NCBI RefSeq assembly: GCF_000473995.1
Contig: NC_022571.1
Location: forward strand, 1,886,501-1,950,500
Source: Clostridium saccharobutylicum DSM 13864
GTDB lineage: Bacteria > Bacillota > Clostridia > Clostridiales > Clostridiaceae
Length of the DNA: 64,000 nucleotides
Reading direction: 5' to 3'
Positions 54,985 through 63,910 of the stretch are shown here, one piece after another. Made by a program: the position numbers and the translations under genes. Under the pieces are notes generated by a model. That model was given only the letters and a program-made list of their open reading frames with translations, was not told the DNA's origin and made no database searches. Within the stretch, counting starts at the first letter, position 1. Every line of letters begins with the position of its first letter.

Positions 54985-55031
54985 ATGGGATATAATAAAA
55001 TAAAAGGACTAGCTATAATAGCTACAATTTT
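54878..55031 (+). repeat. 76-78 bp tandem duplication of RBS and signal-peptide start
   Basis: Unit A (54878-54953) and unit B (54954-55031) align: each begins ATGTATTGAA, then an A/G-rich RBS region, then TATAnnAAAATAAAA and GCTACAATTTT. Unit B holds the true start of the secreted protein; in unit A the ATG and RBS have decayed. Confidence 0.75.
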
Positions 55032-56589
55032 ATGTATTAATAGTATACCTGTAATTGCTCATGCAGATGATAATAGTGCAAAAGTTCAAACTGCACAGGT
55101 AACAAGTAAGCAACTTGCACAGCCAAGTAACTATCAAGCTTCACAGGAAAACAGTTACCAAGCTGCTAATTACGAAAGTGTACAAACTATTAAAGAAAAT
55201 GATTTAAAAGGACAAGCTGAAACTAAGGGAGACGCTAAGCTTGATCTTAAATCAAATTGGTTGACTAAAGAAATAGCTAATGAATTAAATAAAGATGTAG
55301 ATGATCTTACACAACAGGATTTGTTAAGCATTAAAAAACTTGATTTACATGATACAAGAATAGATGGAAGTATACCAGAAGAAATTGGATTATTAACTAA
55401 TTTAGAGTATTTAAATTTAAATGATTGTAGACTATATGATGAAGTTCCAGAAGCTATGGGAAGTTTATCTAAATTAACTTATTTAGATTTAGGTAACAAT
55501 AAAATTAAAGGAATACCAGATAAGATTAAACAAAAAATTGCTAGTGGAAGTTATAGCTATTGTGATATTGAAATGAATGATTTTTCACTTGATGAAGGTT
55601 GGTATTTCTTAAAAGGAAAGTGGTGCTATATTGATAGCAAAGGTGACAAACTTACTGGATCTCAAACAATAGATGGTAAGAAATATGAGTTTTCTGATGA
55701 TGGGACTATAAAATTTGGTTGGGAAACTGTAGATGGTAAGCGTTATTATTATGATAAAGCAAGTGGCATGGCTAAAAGTGATTGGAAATTAATTGATGGT
55801 AAATGGTATTACTTTAATGAAGAAGGTGTAATGCAAAAAGGATTACAAAACATTAAAGGTGTAAAATACTTTTTAGATGATAATGGAACAATGGTAACAG
55901 GTTGGAAGTTAATATGGGGAAAATGGTATTCTTTTTCTAATTCAGGTGGCATGCAATATGGCTGGATAACATCAAACGGAAAAAGTTATTATTTAGATGC
56001 AACAACAGGAGCTATGGCGGCTAATGAAACAAAAACTATTGATGGTAAATCATATAGATTCGATAATGATGGTTCAATAATAAAAAATGTTTGGTTAGAC
56101 ACTTATACATATGTTCAACCAAATGGAGATGTAGTAAATACTTATTCAAATTACTCTCATTCAAATACAAATTATCAACTGTTTAAATATATGACTGATG
56201 AAAATAATGAAGCAAGTGTTGATAGTACAGCAGTATTATTACATGGAGGAATAACTAGTAATAACTGTGTTTATTTCACATCAGAAGCGTTAAGAAGAAT
56301 TGGTGTTGGAGTTCCAAGAAGCACTGCCAATACTTATCAACTTGAGAGTCAATTACAAAGTATTGGATTTGTAGCATCTTATGATTTTTCACAAATAAAA
56401 CCAGGTGATGTAGTATTTACAAATGGATATACTCATGTTTACATATTCATGTGTTGGGATACTGATGGTTATGCATACATTGTGGATAATCAAGGATCTT
56501 TATATGGTGGTACGCTTCACAGAAGAAAAATAGTAGAAGATACAGAAATGACAGATAGAGCAACACATTTCTTCTATTATCCAAATTAA
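54985..56589 (+). CDS. Secreted LRR / cell-wall-binding-repeat / Cys-hydrolase protein
   Basis: 534 residues. Signal peptide (about 1-28, cut after AHA). A Gln/Ser-rich linker (30-80) leads to two or three leucine-rich repeats (about 110-185; LTNLEYLNLNDCRLYDEVPE). Glucan/choline-binding-type repeats follow (about 205-390), such as DGKWYYFNEEGVMQKG. The C-terminal domain (about 410-534) looks like a CHAP/NlpC-type Cys-His hydrolase: SNNCVYFTSEALRRIG (Cys about 428), IKPGDVVFTNGYTHVYIF (His about 483). Probably attached to the wall and cutting peptidoglycan peptides. GGGGG precedes the ATG. The LRR module is unusual in this combination. Confidence 0.88.
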   Translation: MGYNKIKGLAIIATILCINSIPVIAHADDNSAKVQTAQVTSKQLAQPSNYQASQENSYQAANYESVQTIKENDLKGQAETKGDAKLDLKSNWLTKEIANELNKDVDDLTQQDLLSIKKLDLHDTRIDGSIPEEIGLLTNLEYLNLNDCRLYDEVPEAMGSLSKLTYLDLGNNKIKGIPDKIKQKIASGSYSYCDIEMNDFSLDEGWYFLKGKWCYIDSKGDKLTGSQTIDGKKYEFSDDGTIKFGWETVDGKRYYYDKASGMAKSDWKLIDGKWYYFNEEGVMQKGLQNIKGVKYFLDDNGTMVTGWKLIWGKWYSFSNSGGMQYGWITSNGKSYYLDATTGAMAANETKTIDGKSYRFDNDGSIIKNVWLDTYTYVQPNGDVVNTYSNYSHSNTNYQLFKYMTDENNEASVDSTAVLLHGGITSNNCVYFTSEALRRIGVGVPRSTANTYQLESQLQSIGFVASYDFSQIKPGDVVFTNGYTHVYIFMCWDTDGYAYIVDNQGSLYGGTLHRRKIVEDTEMTDRATHFFYYPN

Positions 56590-56626
56590 TAAAAAAATAT
56601 TGACAAGTTATTTTAATTATAGAATT

Positions 56627-56661
56627 AAAGAGGTTCACCCAAGAGGGAAGAACCTCTTTTT
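56627..56661 (+). terminator. Terminator after secreted protein
   Basis: AAAGAGGTTC pairs with GAACCTCTTT around a 14-nt loop, ending in TTTTT. Confidence 0.9.
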
Positions 56662-56718
56662 CATGAGAAGATTATTGATTTTGATATTAGATGCACAATA
56701 CTAATTAATATTTCAAAT

Positions 56719-57108
56719 TCAACACTCTAAGTTCAAAAAAGCGTTTAAGATTAAGCTTATTAGAGGTTTCTCATATGGATTCGTATTGGTATTAAGCTTT
56801 TCAGAAACGCTAATAAGATCAATACCATAGTGATTTAGAAGAGTATAGGTATTTTGAAAATTCTTAAGGTTTTTAAAAAGAGATTTAAGATTATAACATA
56901 TTAAAATATCAAAGTTTTTTGAGGCAGCATCGGCCATTAATTTACTAAAAACAAAGTTGTTGTTAGTAGGAGTAGACTTCTCTTCATAAATGAAAACCTT
57001 ATCAATGTAGTTTTCATTGTAGTAAGAATTAATATATTCCTTACATAATTTTAATTGTTCATCACAATTCATTGTTAAAGAATTATTTGCGTATATTGCA
57101 ACTTTCAT
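56719..57108 (-). CDS. Degenerate resolvase N-terminal domain protein
   Basis: 129 residues. Fold-level match to serine recombinase catalytic domains: MKVAIYANNS at the start, C-x-E-Q-L-K-L-C-K-E-Y-I, F-D-I-L-I-C-Y-N-L-K-S-L and GIDLISVSEKLNTN. The conserved Arg of YxRVS is Asn (YANNS), and the catalytic Arg pair of the D-R-x-x-R motif is lost (YNLKSLFKN). There is no DNA-binding domain. It cannot catalyse strand exchange and is either decaying or repurposed. Minus-strand RBS is AGAGGTG. An ancestor on a phage or mobile element is likely. Confidence 0.8.
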   Translation of the reverse strand: MKVAIYANNSLTMNCDEQLKLCKEYINSYYNENYIDKVFIYEEKSTPTNNNFVFSKLMADAASKNFDILICYNLKSLFKNLKNFQNTYTLLNHYGIDLISVSEKLNTNTNPYEKPLISLILNAFLNLEC

Positions 57109-57562
57109 ATTAACACCTCTCTATAATAATTTATTTGATTTTATAAGGATAATTTCACAATTATATTACATTTAAGCATATCTGTTAAATTACTTTGTGC
57201 AAATATTAATTTAATAGATAAGATTTTTTTATTTTAATTAATATAGTTTAAAATTCATTACACAAAAAATTGATATTTATAAATATATTTTAAACCTTAA
57301 TATATATTTATGAAATAGTATTTGGAAATATTTTTAAAATATAAAAATATTTCCAAATACTTTGCAGTTTTATAAAAAATATATATTATAATTTTTATGC
57401 TTAAATAGATTAAGTTATTTGGACATAGTTTTATATAAATTATTCTTTGGAATATATGAATAAATATAAAAATTATATGAGTAACAATATTTTGCATATA
57501 TAGGATACAAATATAGTATACATATAAATATGAAAATTATTATATGAGGAGGAACAGTTGTT
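57109..57562. other. Divergent intergenic region before CobW module
   Basis: 454 bp without a credible gene. It contains the 20-bp perfect inverted repeat at 57317-57361; the remainder is AT-rich with no recognised riboswitch. Confidence 0.55.
57317..57361. promoter_or_regulatory. 20-bp perfect inverted repeat
   Basis: Arms 57317-57336 (AGTATTTGGAAATATTTTTA) and 57342-57361 are fully complementary with a 5-nt loop. It lies between divergent genes with no T-run, so an operator or RNA structure is likelier than a terminator. Confidence 0.6.
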
Positions 57563-58504
57563 ATGAAGACTACTGTTGATATATTTTCAGGTTTTTTAGG
57601 TGCTGGTAAAACAATGCTTATAAAAAAGCTTTTAAATGATAATGTTTATGGAAAAAGCACAGTTATTATAGAAAATGAGTTTGGCGAAGTTGGAATAGAT
57701 GGTGAGATATTAAAACAAAGTAATATAACAGTAAGGGAAATAAATTCAGGATGTATATGTTGCCAAGTATCAGGAAGTTTTGGTGATGCGATACTTGAGG
57801 TTAGTAGAAAATATAATCCGGAAAATATAATAATTGAGCCTTCAGGTGTTGCAAAGTTAACTGAAGTATTAAGCATATTAGAAGGAATAAAGTTTCAACA
57901 TAAAATTGAAGTCAGAAATATATTTACGTTGATAGATATTCAAAATTTTGATATGTATATAAAGAATTTTAAGGAGTTTTATGAAAATCAAATAAGAAAA
58001 GCTAATAAGATTGTATTAAGTAGAACTCAATTTGTAAATGATGAAAAAATTGAAAGTACAGTATCATCTTTAAAAAAATTAAATGCTAAAGCGGAAATAA
58101 TATATAAGCCTTGGAGTATGCTAGATGGAAAAGAATTTATGAAGAACAACAACATAGAGCAGAAAAAAGAGATATCTATGATTAAATCTAGTGCTATTAA
58201 AACTTTTAGGAAAGAAATAAATCATAAAGCTAATGATGTTTTTGAAAGTTATCCTATAGATTTAATTAATAGTACAAGTACGGAAGAACTTAAAAAGAAG
58301 TTTCAATTTATAGCTAATAGCAATAAGTTTGGTGAAATAATAAGGGCAAAAGGTGTTATTGAAAGTATAGATGGAGGATATTATCAATTTGATTATGTTC
58401 CAAATGAATTTAAAGCTAGAAAAATTAAATGGTCTAATAAAAATGTAGTTTCAATAATAGGAAGTAAATTAAATAAAAAAGAGCTCAAACAATTATTTAG
58501 ATAA
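57563..58504 (+). CDS. CobW/YjiA-family (G3E) metal-chaperone GTPase
   Basis: 313 residues. Walker A GFLGAGKT at 10-17, the switch region ENEFGEVGIDGEIL, the metal-binding CxCC (GCICCQV, about 72), Walker B IIIEPSG, an atypical SRTQ in the NKxD position, and a C-terminal CobW_C domain (IRAKGVIESIDGGYYQFDYV). Members load Zn, Co or other metals into target proteins. GAGGAGG precedes the ATG. It heads a four-gene run with a partner GTPase, a permease and a TIGR03943 protein, a set linked in Bacillus to zinc limitation and Zur. Confidence 0.92.
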   Translation: MKTTVDIFSGFLGAGKTMLIKKLLNDNVYGKSTVIIENEFGEVGIDGEILKQSNITVREINSGCICCQVSGSFGDAILEVSRKYNPENIIIEPSGVAKLTEVLSILEGIKFQHKIEVRNIFTLIDIQNFDMYIKNFKEFYENQIRKANKIVLSRTQFVNDEKIESTVSSLKKLNAKAEIIYKPWSMLDGKEFMKNNNIEQKKEISMIKSSAIKTFRKEINHKANDVFESYPIDLINSTSTEELKKKFQFIANSNKFGEIIRAKGVIESIDGGYYQFDYVPNEFKARKIKWSNKNVVSIIGSKLNKKELKQLFR

Positions 58505-58670
58505 TAATTAAACTCTTTATCTGATGAAAAATATACATGACAACTTTAAAATTGTTATTTTTTCATGTACCTTATTTTCAGGTGTTTTAAGTAAACAGAG
58601 AGCTAAAAAAGTAGTGAACTTAAGTGGTTCAGTTTTAAAGTTATTACTGTAAGTGGAGGAATAGAGAAAA

Positions 58671-59300
58671 ATGAAGATAGATATTGAAATTGTAACTGGC
58701 TTTTTAGGCTCTGGAAAAACATCATTTATAAATTCCCTTTTAAGTGAAAGTCAAGTTGAAGGCGAAAAGGTTTTGATTTTTCAATTAGAGTGTGGAACAA
58801 GCAGAATTACACATTCTAGTGATGTAAATTATCCAATAAAATTAGTTCCAATAAATGAAGTCAGCGAATTAAATGAAGCAATGATTTATTCAATAAGAAA
58901 ATACAATCCTAATAGAATAATAATTGAATATAATGGAACCGCCAATCTAAAGGAATTAATTGATATATTAAATAAAAAAGTTTATAAAAAATGTAGTAAA
59001 ATCTCAACAATATTTTTTGTGACTAATGGTAAAAAAATTAAACAACATGTAGAAAATATAGGAAATCTTATAGTTCCATTTATAAAATCTTCTAATATGA
59101 TTGTCGTTAATAATATAGAAAATTGCAACAAAGACATTTTAGAAGCAGGGGTTAAAAGGTTAAAGCAACTTAATCCAAAAGCTTATATTTTAAAAGTGAA
59201 TAATAAATATGTTTTAAAATCAGCTCTAAGAGAAACTAAAGTTTTAGATAATGGATATTTCAAAAAATTAAAAGTTAAATTAGAAAACTATAAAAGATAG
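58671..59300 (+). CDS. Truncated CobW-like GTPase lacking CxCC
   Basis: 209 residues. The P-loop (VTGFLGSGKTSFINSLL, 9-25) and Walker B-like IIIEYNG are present. The CxCC motif and CobW_C domain are absent, and in place of the NKxD motif is VVNNIENC. So it keeps nucleotide binding but not the usual metal site, and may regulate or dimerise with the first CobW. GTGGAGGA precedes the ATG, with a 166-bp gap upstream. Nothing suggests a frameshift. Confidence 0.85.
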   Translation: MKIDIEIVTGFLGSGKTSFINSLLSESQVEGEKVLIFQLECGTSRITHSSDVNYPIKLVPINEVSELNEAMIYSIRKYNPNRIIIEYNGTANLKELIDILNKKVYKKCSKISTIFFVTNGKKIKQHVENIGNLIVPFIKSSNMIVVNNIENCNKDILEAGVKRLKQLNPKAYILKVNNKYVLKSALRETKVLDNGYFKKLKVKLENYKR

Positions 59301-59337
59301 GAAAAGATAATATCTAAAGTGGGAATGGGGGGAACTT

Positions 59338-60339
59338 ATGAAGAGAAAAGGAACAATAGGATCTTTTGCTTTAATAAGTTTAATAATTTTATTAGGATAT
59401 ATAATCTATAAAAAATATGGAGCAAATTTAAATAGAGAAGAAATAGAAGACTTTGCAACAATTTTTACAAGTATAATTCTTGATGCAATCCCTTTTATTA
59501 TTTTAGGATCATTTATATCTGCAATAATTCAAATATATGTTTCAGAAGAAACTATAGCAAAGTTTATACCAAAGGAAGGAAGTATACTTGGATATTTTGA
59601 AGCAGCTCTTATAGGAATTATATTTCCAATATGTGAATGTGCAATTATTCCTATAACAAGAAGACTTATAAAAAAAGGATTACCAGTGGGATTTGGAGTA
59701 ACTTTTATGCTTTCAGTACCAATAATTAATCCAGTTGTAATAATGTCTACATACTATGCATTTTATGATAAACAAACTATGGTAATTTTAAGAACTGCAG
59801 GTGGATTCGTAGGAGCTATATTAATAGGGATTATTGTAAGTGTGCTTCAAGGTGATAAAGACTGCTTACTTTTAGATTCATTGGAAAGTGATAACTACTG
59901 TAATTGTGGATGTAATGCTTATATAGGAGATAAAAATAAATTTAGAGCAATTATAGAACATACAAACAGAGAATTTTTAGATATAGCCAGATATTTAATA
60001 TTTGGAGCATTTATATCAAGTATATTTCAAGTAGTAGTATCTCATGGAGGATTTACATTTATATCAGAAAATAAAACTTTAGTAATTATATTCATGATGT
60101 TTCTTGCTTTTGCATTATCTCTTTGTTCAGAGGCTGATGCCTTTGTAGCAAGAAGTTTTTTAACTCAATATTCATTTAGTGGAGTAGCTGCTTTCTTAAT
60201 TTTAGGACCAATGTTGGATTTAAAGAATCTAATTATGCTTGCTGGAGGATTTAGAAAGACATTTATTTTTAAATTGATATTATCAACATTAAGTATAGTG
60301 TTTATAATAGCTTACATTTTTATGATTTGTGGAATTTAG
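59338..60339 (+). CDS. Permease of DUF318/ArsP-YraQ family
   Basis: 333 residues with eight or more membrane helices. PFIILGSFISAIIQIYVSEE and the conserved ICECAIIPITRRLIKKGLPV (about 99-118) are the family's signature, with a second half starting FLDIARYLIFGAFISSIF and SLCSEADAFVARSF. An unusual Cys cluster (CNCGCNAY, about 187-194) lies in the cytoplasmic loop and may bind metal. YcgR in Bacillus and ArsP elsewhere belong to this group. It lies 37 bp after the CobW-like gene. GGGGGGAA precedes the ATG. Confidence 0.9.
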   Translation: MKRKGTIGSFALISLIILLGYIIYKKYGANLNREEIEDFATIFTSIILDAIPFIILGSFISAIIQIYVSEETIAKFIPKEGSILGYFEAALIGIIFPICECAIIPITRRLIKKGLPVGFGVTFMLSVPIINPVVIMSTYYAFYDKQTMVILRTAGGFVGAILIGIIVSVLQGDKDCLLLDSLESDNYCNCGCNAYIGDKNKFRAIIEHTNREFLDIARYLIFGAFISSIFQVVVSHGGFTFISENKTLVIIFMMFLAFALSLCSEADAFVARSFLTQYSFSGVAAFLILGPMLDLKNLIMLAGGFRKTFIFKLILSTLSIVFIIAYIFMICGI

Positions 60340-60379
60340 ACACATAAAAATAAATAATAAGGGGAGAAAAATAAGAAAT

Positions 60380-61135
60380 TTGAAAAGATTTAATTTTGAT
60401 GAATTTTTGTGGTTTATAATAATAACATTATTAGATATATGTCTAATTTATTTGGTTGTTACAGGAAAAATAGAATTTTATATAGGAAAAAAAATGATTA
60501 TATATATTTACGTTACTATAGCTGTAATAAGTATTATTTCAATTTTTCAAATAAGTAATATATTTACTCCTAAGAGCAGTGGCGATTTCAAAATAAAAAT
60601 GTTGCCTATAATATTAACACTAATAATTGGTGTTATATCAGTTTGCGGACAAGGTACATTTAAACATATTGAACTGGATAAAGAAGTTAAAGAAAGTGAT
60701 TCACAAATTAATCTTAAACATAATCATGATGATAATCTAAAAAATACAAACTCTTATATAAGTGAGAGCGATTTAAATAAAAACACTAAAGATGGTTTTT
60801 TAATAATAAATGAACAAAATCCACTAATTCTCAAGGATATAGTTGCAAATTCACAAAAATATATAGGAAGAAATTTAGAGATTCATGGATTTGTATGTAA
60901 AGAAAGTTACTTAAATAAAAATCAGTTTGTTATAGGAAGAGTTATAATGAATTGCTGTGCTGCTGATTCTGAAGTTGTTGGTATAATAGGTGAATATGAA
61001 AATAGCATTGATTTAAGAGAAAATCAATTAGTTAGTGTAAAAGGAAAAATTAATTATTCAACTATAAATGATAATGATGGAGTAGAACATAAAGTTCCAA
61101 TCATAAAAATATATAAATTAGAAACTGAAGATTAA
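60380..61135 (+). CDS. TIGR03943 family permease subunit (YcgQ-like)
   Basis: 251 residues from TTG 60380, giving the family's N-terminus (MKRFNFDEFLWFIIITLLDI). Membrane helices at about 8-30, 38-60 and 75-97, a His-rich stretch (NLKHNHDDN), and a C-terminal domain with GFVCKESYLN and RVIMNCCAADSEVVG, which is the diagnostic CC motif. TTG is 13 nt from AAGGGGAG, rather far; an upstream GTG at 60329 overlaps the permease and has no RBS. With the preceding permease it likely forms a transport complex, probably for a divalent metal. Confidence 0.85.
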   Translation: MKRFNFDEFLWFIIITLLDICLIYLVVTGKIEFYIGKKMIIYIYVTIAVISIISIFQISNIFTPKSSGDFKIKMLPIILTLIIGVISVCGQGTFKHIELDKEVKESDSQINLKHNHDDNLKNTNSYISESDLNKNTKDGFLIINEQNPLILKDIVANSQKYIGRNLEIHGFVCKESYLNKNQFVIGRVIMNCCAADSEVVGIIGEYENSIDLRENQLVSVKGKINYSTINDNDGVEHKVPIIKIYKLETED

Positions 61136-61265
61136 AATATATAAAAAAACAATATGATGATTTTTAGAGCAATTATTGGTGTTGCATAATATCTAATGAA
61201 ATAATGTTTTTATAAATAAAAGTTTGTGTAAAAGTGAACTCTTATTTTATTTTTGTAAAAAATTA

Positions 61266-61295
61266 GCAGCTACAAAATTAAAGTTTTGTAGCTGC
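61266..61295 (-). terminator. Terminator for the lipoprotein gene
   Basis: GCAGCTACAAAA pairs with TTTTGTAGCTGC; the minus strand continues TAATTTTTT. The plus strand has only a weak T-run. Confidence 0.85.
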
Positions 61296-61335
61296 CATTG
61301 ATTTATATAAAGTTTTGTTATAATGTATTAATTTT

Positions 61336-61965
61336 TTATTTATATTGTTCAGCTAAAATAACTTGAACATATCCAAGTTTATCTCCAGCAGAAGCGTTAG
61401 GAACAACACTTATTTTATAAGTGTCAAATTTATTATTCCATGAAAACTCACTAGGAGATACTGAATCAGAATCAACTGCATTAATGCCTAGAACTTTAAG
61501 AACATTATTAGCATCAGCTGGATATTTCATTTCTGTTTTAGGAGTTATCTTAACTTGTCCACATATTGAATCATAGTAAGTAACATCAAATGTATAGTTA
61601 TCTTTTTCGTAAGTTGAAGTATTTCCGTTTTGTGAAGTAGGATCTCCAAGTAAAGCTTGTATAGCAGTTGCATCTTTATCTTTAAAATCAGCAACAGTTG
61701 CTACTTGTGTAACTTCAACTGTTGGGGCACTATTTTCCCCTAATACACTAGAATTGTTAGATTTATTTTCTGAACTTGCTGAATTTCCTCCAGCAGGTGA
61801 AGCAGCTGGATCTCCAGAAGGTGTTTGCTGATTTGATTCTGTAGATTCAGTTGAGGCTGTAGATTCAGTTGAAGATGTATCTTTATTAGCCTTTGTACCA
61901 CAAGATATCAAAGCAGTTGAACTAACCATTGCAACTAATATTAAACTAAGAATTTTTTTATTCAT
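61336..61965 (-). CDS. Putative lipoprotein with Ser/Thr-rich linker
   Basis: 209 residues. Lipoprotein signal MNKKILSLILVAMVSSTALI ending in the lipobox LISC (Cys 22). A low-complexity Ser/Thr/Glu/Asn linker (about 28-75) anchors a globular domain (about 80-209) with alternating charged and beta-strand segments, such as ADFKDKDATAIQALLGDP and VTYYDSICGQVKIT. The family is not recognised. AGGAAAT is the RBS on the minus strand. Confidence 0.8.
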   Translation of the reverse strand: MNKKILSLILVAMVSSTALISCGTKANKDTSSTESTASTESTESNQQTPSGDPAASPAGGNSASSENKSNNSSVLGENSAPTVEVTQVATVADFKDKDATAIQALLGDPTSQNGNTSTYEKDNYTFDVTYYDSICGQVKITPKTEMKYPADANNVLKVLGINAVDSDSVSPSEFSWNNKFDTYKISVVPNASAGDKLGYVQVILAEQYK

Positions 61966-62288
61966 AAATAATTTCCTCCAATTTTATGAAAACATAATAG
62001 AGCACATATGAAATAAACTTGAAATTTAATATTCATTTTAAATTTACTTATTAATTTCAATGCTCCAACATTTAAATATTATATCATCATTTAGTTGAAA
62101 TGTAGATTTATTTCATAAATTTTTAAGAAATTTTTAATTTTAATAAAAATTAAGAAATGAATATTAAGATTAAAATTATAATTTAAAGTAAAGAGAGAAG
62201 TGTAATTTTAACATAGATAAATATTTATTATACATCTAGGAAAAGCTAATTAATATAAACATAATAAAGTATACGAGGAGGAATTAAA
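61966..62288. other. Divergent intergenic region
   Basis: 323 bp, AT-rich. It holds the upstream regions of the lipoprotein and SDR genes, and an imperfect dyad near 62105-62158. No clear operator. Confidence 0.4.
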
Positions 62289-63155
62289 ATGGATTTTCCA
62301 ACATCTTTTCCTAGCCAACATCAAGATGAGCAGCCAGGGCTTGAATATGAAATGAAACCATCACCAATTTTTGATGATCCTAAATATAATAAAAAGGGTG
62401 ATGCATTAAATAATAAAGTAGCTATAATTACGGGTGGTGATAGTGGAATAGGAAGAGCAGTTGCGATAGCATATGCAAATCAGGGAGCTGATATTGTAAT
62501 TGTATATAATAATGAAAATAAAGATGCAGAAGAAACTAAAAAGTTAATAGATGGAATTGGAAGAAAGTGTACTCTTATAGCAGGTGACATAAGCATAGCT
62601 AGTTTTTGTAATAGTGTTGTAGAAAAAACTATGAGTGAGTATGGAAGATTAGATATATTAGTTAATAATGCAGCAGTTCAATATGAATGTACAGATATAA
62701 AACAATTGCCAGATGAGCAATTTGATAAGACATTTAAGATTAATGTTTATGGGACATTTTATATGACAAAAGCAGCAATGAAACACTTAAAACCTGGAAG
62801 CTGTATAATAAATACAGCATCTATAGTAGCTTACAAAGGTAATGAAACTTTAATAGATTATTCAATGACTAAAGGAGCTATAGTAGCATTTACAAGATCA
62901 TTATCTATGGCACTTTCAAAGGGAAAAACAGGCATACGAGTTAATGCGGTAGCACCAGGGCCAATTTGGACACCACTTATTCCTGCAAGCTTTAAGGGGC
63001 AAAAGATATCACAATTTGGATCAGATACTCCAATGGGAAGAGCGGGACAGCCAGTTGAATGTGCTGGAGCATATGTATTTTTGGCTTCAGAAAATGCTTC
63101 CTATATTACAGGCCAGACAATACATGTAAATGGAGGACATATTGTAAATGGTTGA
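62289..63155 (+). CDS. Short-chain dehydrogenase/reductase (general stress YhxC/YdaD type)
   Basis: 288 residues. The NAD(P) site TGGDSGIGRAVAIAYA (about 48), NNAAVQY and catalytic Tyr-Lys in YSMTKGAIVAF (about 197-201), with a PGPIWTPLIP segment. An N-terminal extension (MDFPTSFPSQHQDEQPGLEY) is typical of the Gram-positive stress-induced subgroup of NAD(P)-dependent SDRs. The substrate is unknown. GAGGAGG precedes the ATG; a terminator follows at 63252. Confidence 0.9.
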   Translation: MDFPTSFPSQHQDEQPGLEYEMKPSPIFDDPKYNKKGDALNNKVAIITGGDSGIGRAVAIAYANQGADIVIVYNNENKDAEETKKLIDGIGRKCTLIAGDISIASFCNSVVEKTMSEYGRLDILVNNAAVQYECTDIKQLPDEQFDKTFKINVYGTFYMTKAAMKHLKPGSCIINTASIVAYKGNETLIDYSMTKGAIVAFTRSLSMALSKGKTGIRVNAVAPGPIWTPLIPASFKGQKISQFGSDTPMGRAGQPVECAGAYVFLASENASYITGQTIHVNGGHIVNG

Positions 63156-63251
63156 ATAAACTCACTAATCCGTGCAAATTCCTACTAAGCCCTTGTAAAA
63201 CCGCCATTCGAATCAGAATTCAATTAAACAAAAAACTAAATCAATAAACTC

Positions 63252-63283
63252 AGAGTTGGGATTTAACTCCCAGCTCTTTTTTT
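63252..63283 (+). terminator. Terminator after SDR gene
   Basis: AGAGTTGGG pairs with CCCAGCTCT (one wobble) followed by TTTTTTT. The 63156-63251 stretch before it is less AT-rich than its surroundings. Confidence 0.85.
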
Positions 63284-63389
63284 CTATCCAAAAATCAGAT
63301 TAAAGGAAAGAGACAAAGCTGAAAAGAAATAGTAATAAATCAAGACTATTAGTGGATTTAGCAAGAGCAAAAGAGGGGGAAAATTATTC

Positions 63390-63438
63390 TTGACAAAATA
63401 TAGAAAAAGGACTATTATAAAATTAATTCATATATGAA
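63390..63438 (+). promoter_or_regulatory. marR promoter with palindromic operator
   Basis: TTGACA (63390-63395), 17-bp spacer, TATTAT (63413-63418). TTCATATATGAA (63427-63438) lies just after, where a repressor would block initiation. Confidence 0.75.
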
Positions 63439-63456
63439 GTAAAATAGAGGTATAAG

Positions 63457-63888
63457 ATGTCAAAAGAATTATTACGTGATATTTACATGAAAATCCGTCA
63501 TATTAATGATGTTTCAGTTGAAAACTTTGTTGGTTCAACTTCTGGATATAGTGCTACGGGGGTGCAGTTTGGTGTTCTAAGGAATATTCCAACTGAGAGC
63601 AGTATTACTATGTCTGAATTAACTGATAAAGTAAAATGCGTTGCGAGTAATATGACAACAATAATAAGAAGAATGGAAAAACAAGAGCTTGTAAGCACAT
63701 TTAAGAATCCAGAAGATAAAAGACAGACGCTGGTGTCTGTAACTCAAAAAGGAATTGATGTTAGAGGGACTATGGAGGTTGCATATCAAAAGTTTTTAGT
63801 TGATATGTATGGCGTTTTGGAAGAAGAAGAGCAGAAAACATTATTTTGTTTACTTGCAAAGATAGAAGAAAGCCTTAATGTAAAATAA
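63457..63888 (+). CDS. MarR-family transcriptional regulator
   Basis: 143 residues. Winged helix with ESSITMSELTDKVKCVASNM and TTIIRRMEKQELVSTFKNPE, followed by D-K-R-Q-T-L-V (the wing) and a helical C-terminus. The start is ATG 63457; GAGG lies upstream. Identical palindromes before this gene and the next suggest autorepression and control of the downstream gene. Ligand unknown. Confidence 0.9.
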   Translation: MSKELLRDIYMKIRHINDVSVENFVGSTSGYSATGVQFGVLRNIPTESSITMSELTDKVKCVASNMTTIIRRMEKQELVSTFKNPEDKRQTLVSVTQKGIDVRGTMEVAYQKFLVDMYGVLEEEEQKTLFCLLAKIEESLNVK

Positions 63889-63910
63889 GGTTTTTCTTTT
63901 AATAAAATAC

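Noticed and set aside
57297-57497. 66-codon minus-strand ORF upstream of CobW
   Set aside because: Only Ile/Tyr/Lys codons from AT-rich DNA crossing the palindrome; no RBS.
63059-63247. 62-codon plus-strand ORF at the end of the SDR gene
   Set aside because: Out-of-frame overlap with SDR C-terminus, no RBS.
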